From: JBBSDV01 sp038240335
Lineage (GTDB): Bacteria > Chloroflexota > Dehalococcoidia > DSTF01 > JACRBR01
Assembly: GCA_038240335.1 (NCBI GenBank)
Contig: JBBSDV010000126.1
Span: forward strand, 1-9,987
Direction: 5' to 3'
DNA length: 9,987 nucleotides
Below are positions 1-6,345 of the stretch, in pieces. The position numbers were made by a program, and so were the translations under genes. How positions within the stretch are numbered: the stretch's first letter is position 1; every line of letters begins with the position of its first letter. The notes under the pieces are model-generated. The model ran no database searches. It had not been told where the DNA came from and saw only the letters and a list, made by a program, of their open reading frames with translations.

Positions 1-6
1 ACTCGT

Positions 7-960
<954 letters not shown>

Positions 961-983
961 CGCGCCTCCTCCGGGTGCGCCGC

Positions 984-989
984 AATATA
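984..989 (-). promoter_or_regulatory. Candidate -10 box for prs
   Basis: On the minus strand this reads TATATT, five of six matches to TATAAT. It would start transcription near 977, giving a leader of about 17 bases that includes the GGAGGAGG ribosome site. No good -35 hexamer stands at the usual distance; TTTCCC at 1013-1008 is the nearest and is poor. Confidence 0.3.
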
Positions 990-1084
990 GCATCGCGCGC
1001 GAGAGGCGGGAAACCGGCACGGGAGGCGGGGCGGTCGAGCGTCGTGAGGCAGCGCTGTCCGTCCCGCTCGGCGACACTCAGCGT

Positions 1085-1105
1085 CCGCTAGAATCAATCT
1101 AGCGG
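1085..1105. promoter_or_regulatory. Perfect 8-bp-arm dyad (candidate operator) upstream of fabF
   Basis: Arms CCGCTAGA (1085-1092) and TCTAGCGG (1098-1105) are exact reverse complements around the spacer ATCAA. The dyad sits in the region shared by divergent prs and fabF, 37 bases before the fabF start. TAGAAT (1089-1094), five of six matches to a -10 box, lies inside it, so a bound dimeric regulator would block fabF transcription. A transcript from that box would have a leader of about 40 bases. The same bases could form an RNA hairpin, but no T-run follows, so a terminator is unlikely. The regulator is unknown. Confidence 0.5.
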
Positions 1106-1142
1106 CGCGCCATTCGCGCGCGGCTCATTTGAAGGAGCGGCA

Positions 1143-2378
1143 GTGGAAGTTCGACGCGTCGTCATCACCGGCATCGGCGCCATCACCCCTATCGGCAACG
1201 ACGCCGAGACCTTCTGGCGCAGCCTCATCGCCGGCAAAAGCGGCATCACGAGGATCACGCACTTCGACGCATCGAACTTTCCGGTGCAGGTTGCCGGCGA
1301 GGTGAAGGGGTTCGATCCGCACGAGCTGATGGACCACAAAGCCGCGCGCCGTTCCGGCCGCTTCGCGCAGCTCGCGTTGAAGGCGGCGAAGGAGGCGCTT
1401 TGCAGCGCGAAGATCGAGCTCAATAGCGCGACAGCGACGGAGACCGGCGTGATCATGGCGAGCACCGGCGGCGTCTTCGAGATGGGCCGCCAGCAGACGA
1501 TCATCGACGAGCGCGGCCCGAACCGCGTCGATCCGCTGATCATCCCGCGTTGGGGGCCGCACATGGCGGCCGGCCGCGTCGGCCGCGAACTGGGGCTGCG
1601 GGGGCCGAACTCGTCGGTGAACAGCGCCTGCGCCTCAGCCACGGACGCGCTCGGCCACGCCTTCAACATGATCCGCAGCGGCGGCGCCGACATCCTGCTG
1701 GCCGGCGGCACCGAGGCGATCATCTCGCCCGTCGCGATCGCGACGATGGGGCTGATGGGCGCGCTCTCGAAGGGCTACAACGCGACACCGGAGAAGGCGT
1801 CCCGGCCGTTCGACCTCAACCGCGACGGCTTCGTGCTGGGTGAAGGCGCCGGCGTCGTCGTGATGGAGTCGCTGGAACATGCGCAGGCGCGCGGCGCGAC
1901 GATCCTCGCCGAGTACATCGGCCAGGGCTGGTCGTTCGACGCCGCCGACGATGCGGCGCCGGACGTCGAGGGCCAATCGCTTTCGATGATCCGGGCGATC
2001 AAATCGGCCGGCATCGCTCCGTCGGAGATCTCGTGGCTGAATGCGCACGGCACCGGCACGCCGCTCAACGACAAGACCGAGACCGCGGCGACAAAGCTGG
2101 CGTTCGGCGATGCCGCCGACGGCGTCGCGATGAGCAGCATCAAGTCGATGACGGGCCACTCGGCAGCTGCCGCCGGCGGACTCGAAGCCGTGGCCTCGGT
2201 GCTCGCGATCCGCGACAACAAGATCCCGCCGACGATCAACCTCGACACGCCGGATCCGGAATGCGACCTCGACTACGTGCCGAATAAGGCGCGGGATGCC
2301 AACGTCGAGATCGTGCTCAGCAACTCATTCGGCATGGGCGGCCAGAATGCAACGCTGATCCTGCGCCGCTGGCATTGA
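1143..2378 (+). CDS. fabF: 3-oxoacyl-[acyl-carrier-protein] synthase II
   Basis: This condensing enzyme joins malonyl-ACP to an acyl chain in type II fatty acid synthesis. It has 411 residues, the usual length. The N-terminal VVITGIGAITPIGN is typical. The thiolase-fold active site is complete: Cys163 in NSACASA, His302 in NAHGTGTPLND, Lys334 and His339 in SIKSMTGH, each within one position of the E. coli numbering. The ending SNSFGMGGQN places Met398 where E. coli has the gatekeeper Phe400. The start is GTG at 1143, preceded by GAAGGAG (1131-1137) with a five-base spacer. No acpP, fabD, fabG or fabH lies beside it, so this looks like a single-gene unit diverging from prs, possibly controlled through the dyad at 1085-1105. 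A polyketide ketosynthase is less likely, as the protein is single-domain and closely FabF-like. Confidence 0.95.
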   Translation: MEVRRVVITGIGAITPIGNDAETFWRSLIAGKSGITRITHFDASNFPVQVAGEVKGFDPHELMDHKAARRSGRFAQLALKAAKEALCSAKIELNSATATETGVIMASTGGVFEMGRQQTIIDERGPNRVDPLIIPRWGPHMAAGRVGRELGLRGPNSSVNSACASATDALGHAFNMIRSGGADILLAGGTEAIISPVAIATMGLMGALSKGYNATPEKASRPFDLNRDGFVLGEGAGVVVMESLEHAQARGATILAEYIGQGWSFDAADDAAPDVEGQSLSMIRAIKSAGIAPSEISWLNAHGTGTPLNDKTETAATKLAFGDAADGVAMSSIKSMTGHSAAAAGGLEAVASVLAIRDNKIPPTINLDTPDPECDLDYVPNKARDANVEIVLSNSFGMGGQNATLILRRWH

Positions 2379-2478
2379 ACTAGTCGGGTGGCCTTGCAGA
2401 TGGTGCGCGGCTCGCGTGGTCGCGGCAGGGCCCACGTCTATAGTGGTGGCCGCACAACATCGCTTCGCCTCGCTAGGT

Positions 2479-2495
2479 GGCGATAGCCGATCGCC
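2479..2495. repeat. Short inverted repeat
   Basis: GGCGAT (2479-2484) pairs with ATCGCC (2490-2495) around a five-base loop. The outer GGT/ACC can extend the stem past one bulged A. It lies about 100 bases after the fabF stop and has no T-run, so a role as the fabF terminator is possible but weak. Confidence 0.35.
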
Positions 2496-2533
2496 AACCA
2501 CCCCGCGCCAGCCTTCCTCGCACAGAGCGCCAG

Positions 2534-2632
2534 TTGTCGTGCAGAGCCGGTCTGTCAGGCAAAGCCTGCCTTGTCGGGCAAAGCCCGGGCCTTGTCGGGC
2601 AAAGCCGCGGCGTGTCATGCAGAGCGACAGCG
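2534..2632. repeat. Imperfect tandem array of about 20-bp mini-hairpin units
   Basis: Five units begin at about 2534, 2552, 2571, 2592 and 2612, each opening with NTGTC and followed by a GGCAAAGCC-like core. The second unit folds as CAGGC-AAA-GCCTG and the third as CGGGC-AAA-GCCCG, so one stem pair changes from A-T to G-C while pairing is kept. The fourth keeps GGC-AAA-GCC, and the first and fifth are degenerate (GCAGAGC). The fifth unit merges into the 28-nt repeat at 2613-2640. Unit spacing is 18 to 21 bases without unique spacers, so this is not CRISPR. Confidence 0.6.
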
Positions 2633-2640
2633 AAGCATCT
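2613..2640 (+). repeat. 28-nt interspersed repeat, copy 1
   Basis: The repeat begins TGTCATGCAGAGCG and ends GCGAAGCATCT. Its outer bases ATGC (2617-2620) and GCAT (2635-2638) can pair. A second copy lies on the opposite strand at 2754-2781. The general form, TGTCA followed by GAGCGNAGCGAAG and TCT, resembles the widespread intergenic repeats behind many spurious 'HPERSEGS' and 'SEAK' peptides in genome annotations; that resemblance is from memory, not from a search. Confidence 0.55.
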
Positions 2641-2701
2641 TGCCGCTTACGCCACGGATGCCGCTGGCGACAGCGCCACACAGGATCCGCAGGCGGCATA
2701 A

Positions 2702-2728
2702 GCGTCGCGATCGCAGCAGTCGCGACGC
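2702..2728. repeat. Perfect 9-bp stem, 9-nt loop hairpin
   Basis: GCGTCGCGA (2702-2710) and TCGCGACGC (2720-2728) are exact reverse complements around a nine-base loop. The stem is very G+C rich, but no U-tract follows on either strand, so it is not a standard intrinsic terminator. It sits between the two opposed 28-nt repeats, close to the centre of the 2613-2781 element. Confidence 0.55.
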
Positions 2729-2753
2729 GCCCGAAGCACCTCAGCGAGCGAAC

Positions 2754-2781
2754 GAGACCCTTCGCTTCGCTCTGGGTGACA
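2754..2781 (-). repeat. 28-nt interspersed repeat, copy 2 (inverted)
   Basis: Read on the minus strand from 2781, it begins TGTCACCCAGAGCG and continues AGCGAAGGGTCTC. It aligns to copy 1 with one single-base gap and four mismatches. All four mismatches fall in the paired ends: ATGC/GCAT in copy 1 becomes ACCC/GGGT here, so both stems remain intact. The two copies face each other and bound a 113-bp interior, giving a 169-bp element with inverted ends. Confidence 0.55.
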
Positions 2782-2848
2782 GGCAGGGAGGGAGGGCGCT
2801 TGCGGATCAAATGCGCGCACGCTGGCCGTTTGCAGGAGGCCCGACACA

Positions 2849-2980
2849 TTGGCGTTTCTGCCGGTCCAGCGCCCCGCGGAGGGCACGACGATCAGCAACC
2901 GTCTCTACCCATTCCGGCTGGTTCGCGTGCCTTCCCTGATGCCGCTCGCCGAGCACATTGAAGTACCATTGCGAGCATGA
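2849..2980 (+). CDS. Candidate small protein (43 aa) overlapping murA
   Basis: I do not recognise this product. The frame starts at TTG 2849, nine bases after a perfect AGGAGG (2834-2839), and runs 43 codons to TGA 2978-2980, which overlaps the murA ATG as ATGA. It begins L/M-A-F-L-P-V-Q-R-P and ends in the segment MPLAEHIEVPLRA. It has no signal peptide or membrane helix. In favour are the strong ribosome site, the ATGA junction (the same form used by the ABC pair downstream), and the absence of a ribosome site for murA, which coupling would explain. Against are the rare TTG start, the short length and the lack of a known family. It may be a leader ORF rather than a stable protein. An internal ATG at 2939 would leave only 13 codons. 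Confidence 0.35.
   Translation: MAFLPVQRPAEGTTISNRLYPFRLVRVPSLMPLAEHIEVPLRA
2964..2969 (+). promoter_or_regulatory. Possible -10 box for a leaderless murA transcript
   Basis: TACCAT (four of six matches to TATAAT, form TANNNT) ends seven bases before the murA ATG. That spacing would start the message at or beside the start codon. No recognisable -35 precedes it. It competes with the coupling explanation from the small ORF at 2849-2980. Confidence 0.2.
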
Positions 2981-4239
2981 CACGCACGCACTACCGGATT
3001 ACGGGCGGCAGGCCGCTGCACGGCAGCGTGCGGATCAGCGGCTCCAAGAACGGCGCCGATTACGCGATCGCGGCGGCGCTCCTGGCGTCGGACGGCGACG
3101 TCGTGCTGCACAACGTGCCCGATATCGGCGACGTGCGGCAGATGGCCGAGATTCTCATCCACCTCGGCGCGACGGTCGAGCACCCGACGCCATCGGTGCT
3201 GCGGATCAACTGCGAAAACATCTCGCGCTGGGACGTGCCGCCGCGGCTCGCGGCGCAGCTGCGGGCGAGCTTTCTCGTCATGGGGCCGCTACTCGCCCGC
3301 ATGGGGCGCGCGTCCTGCCCGCCGCCGGGCGGCGACGCGATCGGCATCCGCCCGCTCGACGTACACCTCGCCGGCTTCCGCGCGCTCGGCGCGACGGTCT
3401 CGCAGATCGGCGATATGTTCGACGTGGTCGAGGATGGCGCGCTGCACGGCGGCCGGGTGATGCTCGATTACCCGAGCGTCATGGGCACGCTCAATGTCAT
3501 GCTCGCGGCGACGCTGGCGGACGGCGCGACGACGATCATCAACGCCGCCAGCGAGCCGGAGATCAGCAGTCTCGCGGCGATGCTCAACTCGATGGGCGCA
3601 AACATTACCGGCGCCGGCACCCAGTTCGTCCGCATCGAGGGTGTGAAGGAGTTGCATGGCACGGAGCATCGCGTCGTGCCGGATCGCCTCGAGGCCGGCA
3701 CCTTCGCGCTCGCGGCGGCGATTACCGGCGGCGAGATCGACATCGAGGATGCGGTCCCGGATCATCTGGACGCGCTGATCTGGAAGATGCGGGAGGCCGG
3801 CGTTGCCGTCGAGCCGACGGATGCGGGTATCAGGGTGCGTGGCGCGGCCTCGTACAAGGCCGTGAACGCGCAGGCGCTGCCGTACCCCGGCCTGGCGACA
3901 GACCTGCAGCCGCAACTCGCGGCGTTCCTGACGCAGGCCGTCGGCGCGAGCACGATCCACGAGCGTGTCTATGACAACCGCCTGATGTACATCACCGAGC
4001 TGCGCAAGATGGGGGCGAACGTCGTCGCCACGGGACAGACGGCGATCATCGTCGGCCACACGAAGCTGACCGGAGCGCCCGTGCAGGCGCTCGACGTGCG
4101 CGCGGGCAGCGCGTGCGTGCTCGCGGCGCTCGTCGCCGACGGCACGACAGAGATTGACGATGTCCACCACATAGAGCGTGCGCACGAAGATTTGCATGGT
4201 AAACTACGCTCGCTCGGCGCGGACATCGAACGCGCGTAG
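2977..4239 (+). CDS. murA: UDP-N-acetylglucosamine 1-carboxyvinyltransferase
   Basis: It moves enolpyruvate from PEP to UDP-GlcNAc, the first committed step of peptidoglycan synthesis in the cytoplasm. At 420 residues it is full length. The N-terminal ITGGRPLHGSVRISGSKNG carries Lys24 and Asn25. The flexible-loop segment reads PPPGGDAIGIRPLDVHL, with Arg125 kept but Asp120 in place of the usual Cys (C115 of E. coli). The block PYPGLATDLQPQ holds Asp309, the expected general base, and DVRAGSA holds Arg375. The C-terminal HIERAHEDLHGKLRSLGA is typical. The ATG at 2977 has no Shine-Dalgarno site but overlaps the stop of a candidate upstream ORF. The mreB-family gene follows 67 bp later and is probably cotranscribed; murA next to mbl/mreB is also known in Firmicutes. 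The Asp variant is known to confer fosfomycin resistance in mycobacterial and chlamydial MurA. Confidence 0.96.
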   Translation: MTRTHYRITGGRPLHGSVRISGSKNGADYAIAAALLASDGDVVLHNVPDIGDVRQMAEILIHLGATVEHPTPSVLRINCENISRWDVPPRLAAQLRASFLVMGPLLARMGRASCPPPGGDAIGIRPLDVHLAGFRALGATVSQIGDMFDVVEDGALHGGRVMLDYPSVMGTLNVMLAATLADGATTIINAASEPEISSLAAMLNSMGANITGAGTQFVRIEGVKELHGTEHRVVPDRLEAGTFALAAAITGGEIDIEDAVPDHLDALIWKMREAGVAVEPTDAGIRVRGAASYKAVNAQALPYPGLATDLQPQLAAFLTQAVGASTIHERVYDNRLMYITELRKMGANVVATGQTAIIVGHTKLTGAPVQALDVRAGSACVLAALVADGTTEIDDVHHIERAHEDLHGKLRSLGADIERA

Positions 4240-4262
4240 CCCCGAATTCGACATCACGACCC

Positions 4263-4278
4263 ACCGTACGCAACGCAC
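4263..4278 (+). repeat. 16-bp direct repeat flanking mreB, left copy
   Basis: This copy reads ACCGTACGCAACGCAC and matches 14 of 16 bases with 5378-5393, including the unbroken nine-mer TACGCAACG. It lies in the 67-bp gap between murA and mreB, 28 bases before the mreB start. Function is unknown; chance similarity is possible. Confidence 0.35.
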
Positions 4279-4306
4279 GGCCTTCCCGGGGCCGAGGGGG
4301 ACGCAC

Positions 4307-5341
4307 ATGCTTCCGAAGCGCATCGGAATCGATCTCGGCACAGCAAACGTCCTCGTCTATGTGAAAGGCCGCGGCATCGTCGTCAACGAGCCGTCGGTGG
4401 TCGCGCTGGCGAACCGCGACAACACGATCGTCGCCGTCGGCCGCGAGGCGCAGGACATGATGGGCCGCGTGCCCGGCAGCATCTCGGTGATCCGGCCGAT
4501 GCGCGGCGGCGTCATCGCCGACTACTTGATCACGGAAGCGATGCTGCGCTACTTCATCAGCAAGGTTGTCGGCAGGCTCAATCTCGTGAAGCCGGAGGTG
4601 ATGGTCTGCATTCCGGCCGGCGTCACCAGCGTCGAGCAGCGCGCGGTGCGCGATGCCGCGGAGCAGGCGGGCGGGCGCCGCCCGGTGCACCTGGTACCGG
4701 AACCGCTTGCCGCAGCGATCGGTGCCCGAATTCCAGTGAACGCGCCAAGCGGCAACATGGTCGTCGACATCGGCGGTGGCCGCACCGAGGCGGCCGTGAT
4801 CTCGATGTACGGCATCGTCGTCAGCGAGAGCGTGCGGATCGCCGGCGACCGCCTCGACGACGCGATCGTTGCGTACATTAAGCGCCGCTACAACCTGCTG
4901 ATCGGCGATCGCACGGCGGAAGAAGTGAAACGCACGATCGGCGCGGCGATCCCGCTTGGCGACGACGAGATGCGGATGGAAATCCGCGGCCGCGATCAGA
5001 TCAGCGGCCTGCCGAAGACGCTCACGGTAACGTCGAGCGACGTGACGGCGGCAATTCAGGACGCGCTCGCGACGATCGTCTCCGTCGTGCGCACCGTCCT
5101 CGAGCGGACGCCGCCGGAGCTTGCGTCCGACGTGATCGACCGCGGGATCGTGCTCACGGGCGGCGGCGCGATGCTGCGCCATATCGACGTGCTCATCGCC
5201 CAGGAGACCGGCATCCCGGTGCATATCGCCGAGAGCCCGATGGACTGCGTCGCGATCGGCGCCGGCGTGGCGCTCGAGTACCTCGATGTGATCCGGCGCA
5301 GCCTGCCGACGGAAGAGGAGCAGCTCGTCGCGAGCTATTAA
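4307..5341 (+). CDS. mreB: MreB/Mbl-family actin-like protein, divergent ATP site
   Basis: MreB proteins form membrane-bound filaments that guide lateral wall synthesis. The 344 residues match the family length. The actin-fold motifs are present: phosphate-1 GIDLGTANV (7-15), the GRVPGSISVIRPMRGGVIADY segment in two halves around residue 65, VCIPAGVTSVEQRAV, LVPEPLAAAIGA, phosphate-2 VVDIGGGRTEAAVIS (152-166) and adenosine motif GIVLTGGGAML near the C-terminus. Four usually fixed positions differ: GGGR for GGGT (Arg159), RGG for RDG, PEP for EEP and TANV for TANT. The hydrophobic membrane loop reads NLVKP. The start is ATG 4307, with GAGGGGG at 4294-4300; the family N-terminus begins here although the frame stays open to 4178. 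mreC, mreD and penicillin-binding genes are absent nearby. The fold is secure; whether it is the main MreB or a paralogue is open. Confidence 0.9.
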   Translation: MLPKRIGIDLGTANVLVYVKGRGIVVNEPSVVALANRDNTIVAVGREAQDMMGRVPGSISVIRPMRGGVIADYLITEAMLRYFISKVVGRLNLVKPEVMVCIPAGVTSVEQRAVRDAAEQAGGRRPVHLVPEPLAAAIGARIPVNAPSGNMVVDIGGGRTEAAVISMYGIVVSESVRIAGDRLDDAIVAYIKRRYNLLIGDRTAEEVKRTIGAAIPLGDDEMRMEIRGRDQISGLPKTLTVTSSDVTAAIQDALATIVSVVRTVLERTPPELASDVIDRGIVLTGGGAMLRHIDVLIAQETGIPVHIAESPMDCVAIGAGVALEYLDVIRRSLPTEEEQLVASY

Positions 5342-5344
5342 TCG

Positions 5345-5358
5345 CCGCAGCGCTGCGG
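5345..5358. repeat. 14-bp perfect palindrome after mreB
   Basis: CCGCAGCGCTGCGG starts four bases after the mreB TAA. It can form a five-base-pair stem with a GCGC loop. No T-run follows, so termination would need Rho or another factor; it could also be a protein site. Confidence 0.35.
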
Positions 5359-5377
5359 AATCAACGCACAATCGCAC

Positions 5378-5393
5378 ACCCTACGCAACGAAC
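5378..5393 (+). repeat. 16-bp direct repeat flanking mreB, right copy
   Basis: This copy reads ACCCTACGCAACGAAC, 36 bases past the mreB stop, in the same orientation as the copy at 4263-4278. It also overlaps the left arm of a small inverted repeat, CGAACC (5389-5394) with GGTTCG (5405-5410). Confidence 0.35.
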
Positions 5394-5410
5394 CCGGCGG
5401 GACTGGTTCG
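5389..5410. terminator. Weak hairpin between mreB and the ABC genes
   Basis: CGAACC and GGTTCG form a six-base-pair stem with a ten-base loop, and an alternative inner stem CCC/GGG is possible. There is no T-run behind it. It is a candidate end point for the murA-mreB transcript only by position. Confidence 0.2.
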
Positions 5411-5452
5411 GTATCGATTCGTCTGCTCGGATCCGACGCGGGCATGCGTTTG

Positions 5453-5489
5453 TGTGATTCCCGTTAAAATTTGGCGCATGTGATTTCCG
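5453..5489 (+). promoter_or_regulatory. Paired 11-bp direct repeat upstream of the ABC operon
   Basis: TGTGATTCCCG (5453-5463) and TGTGATTTCCG (5479-5489) match at ten of eleven bases and are offset by 26 bp, about two and a half helical turns. Between them lies TAAAAT (5465-5470), a fair -10 hexamer. The pair sits just before the TTGACA box at 5504, a usual place for regulator binding. The regulator is unknown. Confidence 0.35.
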
Positions 5490-5503
5490 CAACGATGGCG
5501 CGG

Positions 5504-5533
5504 TTGACAGAAGCTACACTCGATTCATACGGT
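5504..5533 (+). promoter_or_regulatory. Candidate promoter for the ABC transporter operon
   Basis: TTGACA (5504-5509) is a perfect -35 box. After an 18-base spacer comes TACGGT (5528-5533), only a TANNNT-type -10. Transcription would begin near 5540 and leave a leader of about 50 bases before the GTG at 5593. The -35 is convincing and the -10 is weak. Confidence 0.4.
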
Positions 5534-5592
5534 GAACGGCGTGCGCGGGCTCGCGAAGAGCGAGTGGAAGCGCGCCTTCCGGGAGGTATTTC

Positions 5593-6345
5593 GTGACGAC
5601 CACGCCAACGGATTCCGTTCAGCCAAAGGCGAGCGGCGAACGCGACCTGATCATCGACGCGCGCGACGTCGTCAAGACCTATCGCACGGACGAGGTCGTC
5701 GTGCAGGCGCTGCGCGGTGTCTCCTTCAGCGTGGAGCGCGGCGAGATGGTGGCGATCATGGGGCCATCCGGCTGCGGCAAAACGACGCTGCTCAACTGCC
5801 TGAGCGGCCTCGACACGATTAACCACGGCATCATCCTGATCAACAACGAGGACATTAACCGCATGTCGGACAACAAGCGCACCGAGTTTCGGGCGCGCCA
5901 GATGGGCTTCGTCTTCCAGTTCTACAACCTGCTGCCGGTGCTGAGCGCGATCGAGAACGTCGAGCTGCCGCTGCTGGTCTCGGGCACGAAGACCGGCGAG
6001 GCGCGTAAAAAGGCGGAGGCCTCGCTCGACCTCGTGCAGTTGCGGGAGTGGGCGAAGCACAAGCCGTCCCAGCTCTCTGGCGGCCAGCGGCAGCGCGTGA
6101 CGATCGCCCGCGCGCTGGTCAACAGCCCCGCCATCGTCTGGGGTGACGAGCCGACCGGCGACCTCGATACCGAGAACGCGGATGCGATCATGGCGCTGAT
6201 CGTCGACCTCAACCGCCAGCACAACCAGACCTTCGTCATCGTCACCCACGCGCCGGACGTCGCGGCGCGATGCCACCGGATCATCCACATGAAGGACGGG
6301 CACATCGTCCGGGAAGAGATCCCGCAGGGGGCGTCGCGCGCATGA
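5593..6345 (+). CDS. ABC transporter ATP-binding protein (MacB/LolD/FtsE type)
   Basis: This cytoplasmic ATPase should power the permease encoded directly after it. All nucleotide-site motifs are intact in its 250 residues: Walker A GPSGCGKTT (57-65), Q-loop Gln109 in VFQFYNLLP, signature LSGGQRQRV (from 161), Walker B AIVWGDEPTGDLD with Asp185 and catalytic Glu186, and the switch His219 in VTHAPDVA. The order and spacing, and FQFYNLLP in particular, match the MacB/LolD/FtsE group that works with FtsX-fold permeases. The start is GTG at 5593, set by GGGAGGT (5581-5587) five bases upstream; about 20 variable residues precede the domain. Its TGA overlaps the permease ATG as ATGA, so translation is probably coupled. 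The substrate is not evident. Confidence 0.93.
   Translation: MTTTPTDSVQPKASGERDLIIDARDVVKTYRTDEVVVQALRGVSFSVERGEMVAIMGPSGCGKTTLLNCLSGLDTINHGIILINNEDINRMSDNKRTEFRARQMGFVFQFYNLLPVLSAIENVELPLLVSGTKTGEARKKAEASLDLVQLREWAKHKPSQLSGGQRQRVTIARALVNSPAIVWGDEPTGDLDTENADAIMALIVDLNRQHNQTFVIVTHAPDVAARCHRIIHMKDGHIVREEIPQGASRA

Larger units (their letters stand above)
2379..2848. other. Non-coding intergenic block rich in small hairpins
   Basis: Between fabF and the candidate small ORF I see no credible protein gene. Open frames here (for example 2416-2961 plus and 2325-2849 minus) have low-complexity Arg/Ala/Pro products with no family resemblance. The stretch instead holds a hairpin at 2479-2495, a run of about 20-bp hairpin units at 2534-2632, two opposed copies of a 28-nt repeat at 2613-2640 and 2754-2781, a 5-bp stem at 2665-2678, and a 9-bp stem at 2702-2728. 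This composition is typical of interspersed non-coding repeats rather than genes. Confidence 0.7.

Noticed and set aside
2534..2632. Possible CRISPR array
   Set aside because: Units are about 20 bp, degenerate and contiguous, without equal unique spacers, and no cas genes are present.
2416..2961. Open frame of 181 codons (and 2325-2849 on minus) across the fabF-murA gap
   Set aside because: The products are low-complexity Arg/Ala/Pro and run through the hairpin repeats. The minus-strand reading gives 'HPERSEGS'- and 'SEAK'-like peptides, known artefacts of translated intergenic repeats.
5345..5358. Intrinsic terminator after mreB
   Set aside because: The palindrome has a short stem and no following T-run; kept only as a repeat.
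4046..5377. 443-codon open frame antisense to murA and mreB
   Set aside because: It mirrors the codon pattern of two well-supported genes in high-G+C DNA; the product is Arg/His/Asp-rich with no recognisable domain.
5465..5470. TAAAAT as the main -10 of the ABC operon
   Set aside because: No -35 hexamer stands 16-18 bases upstream, while TTGACA at 5504 is nearer the gene.
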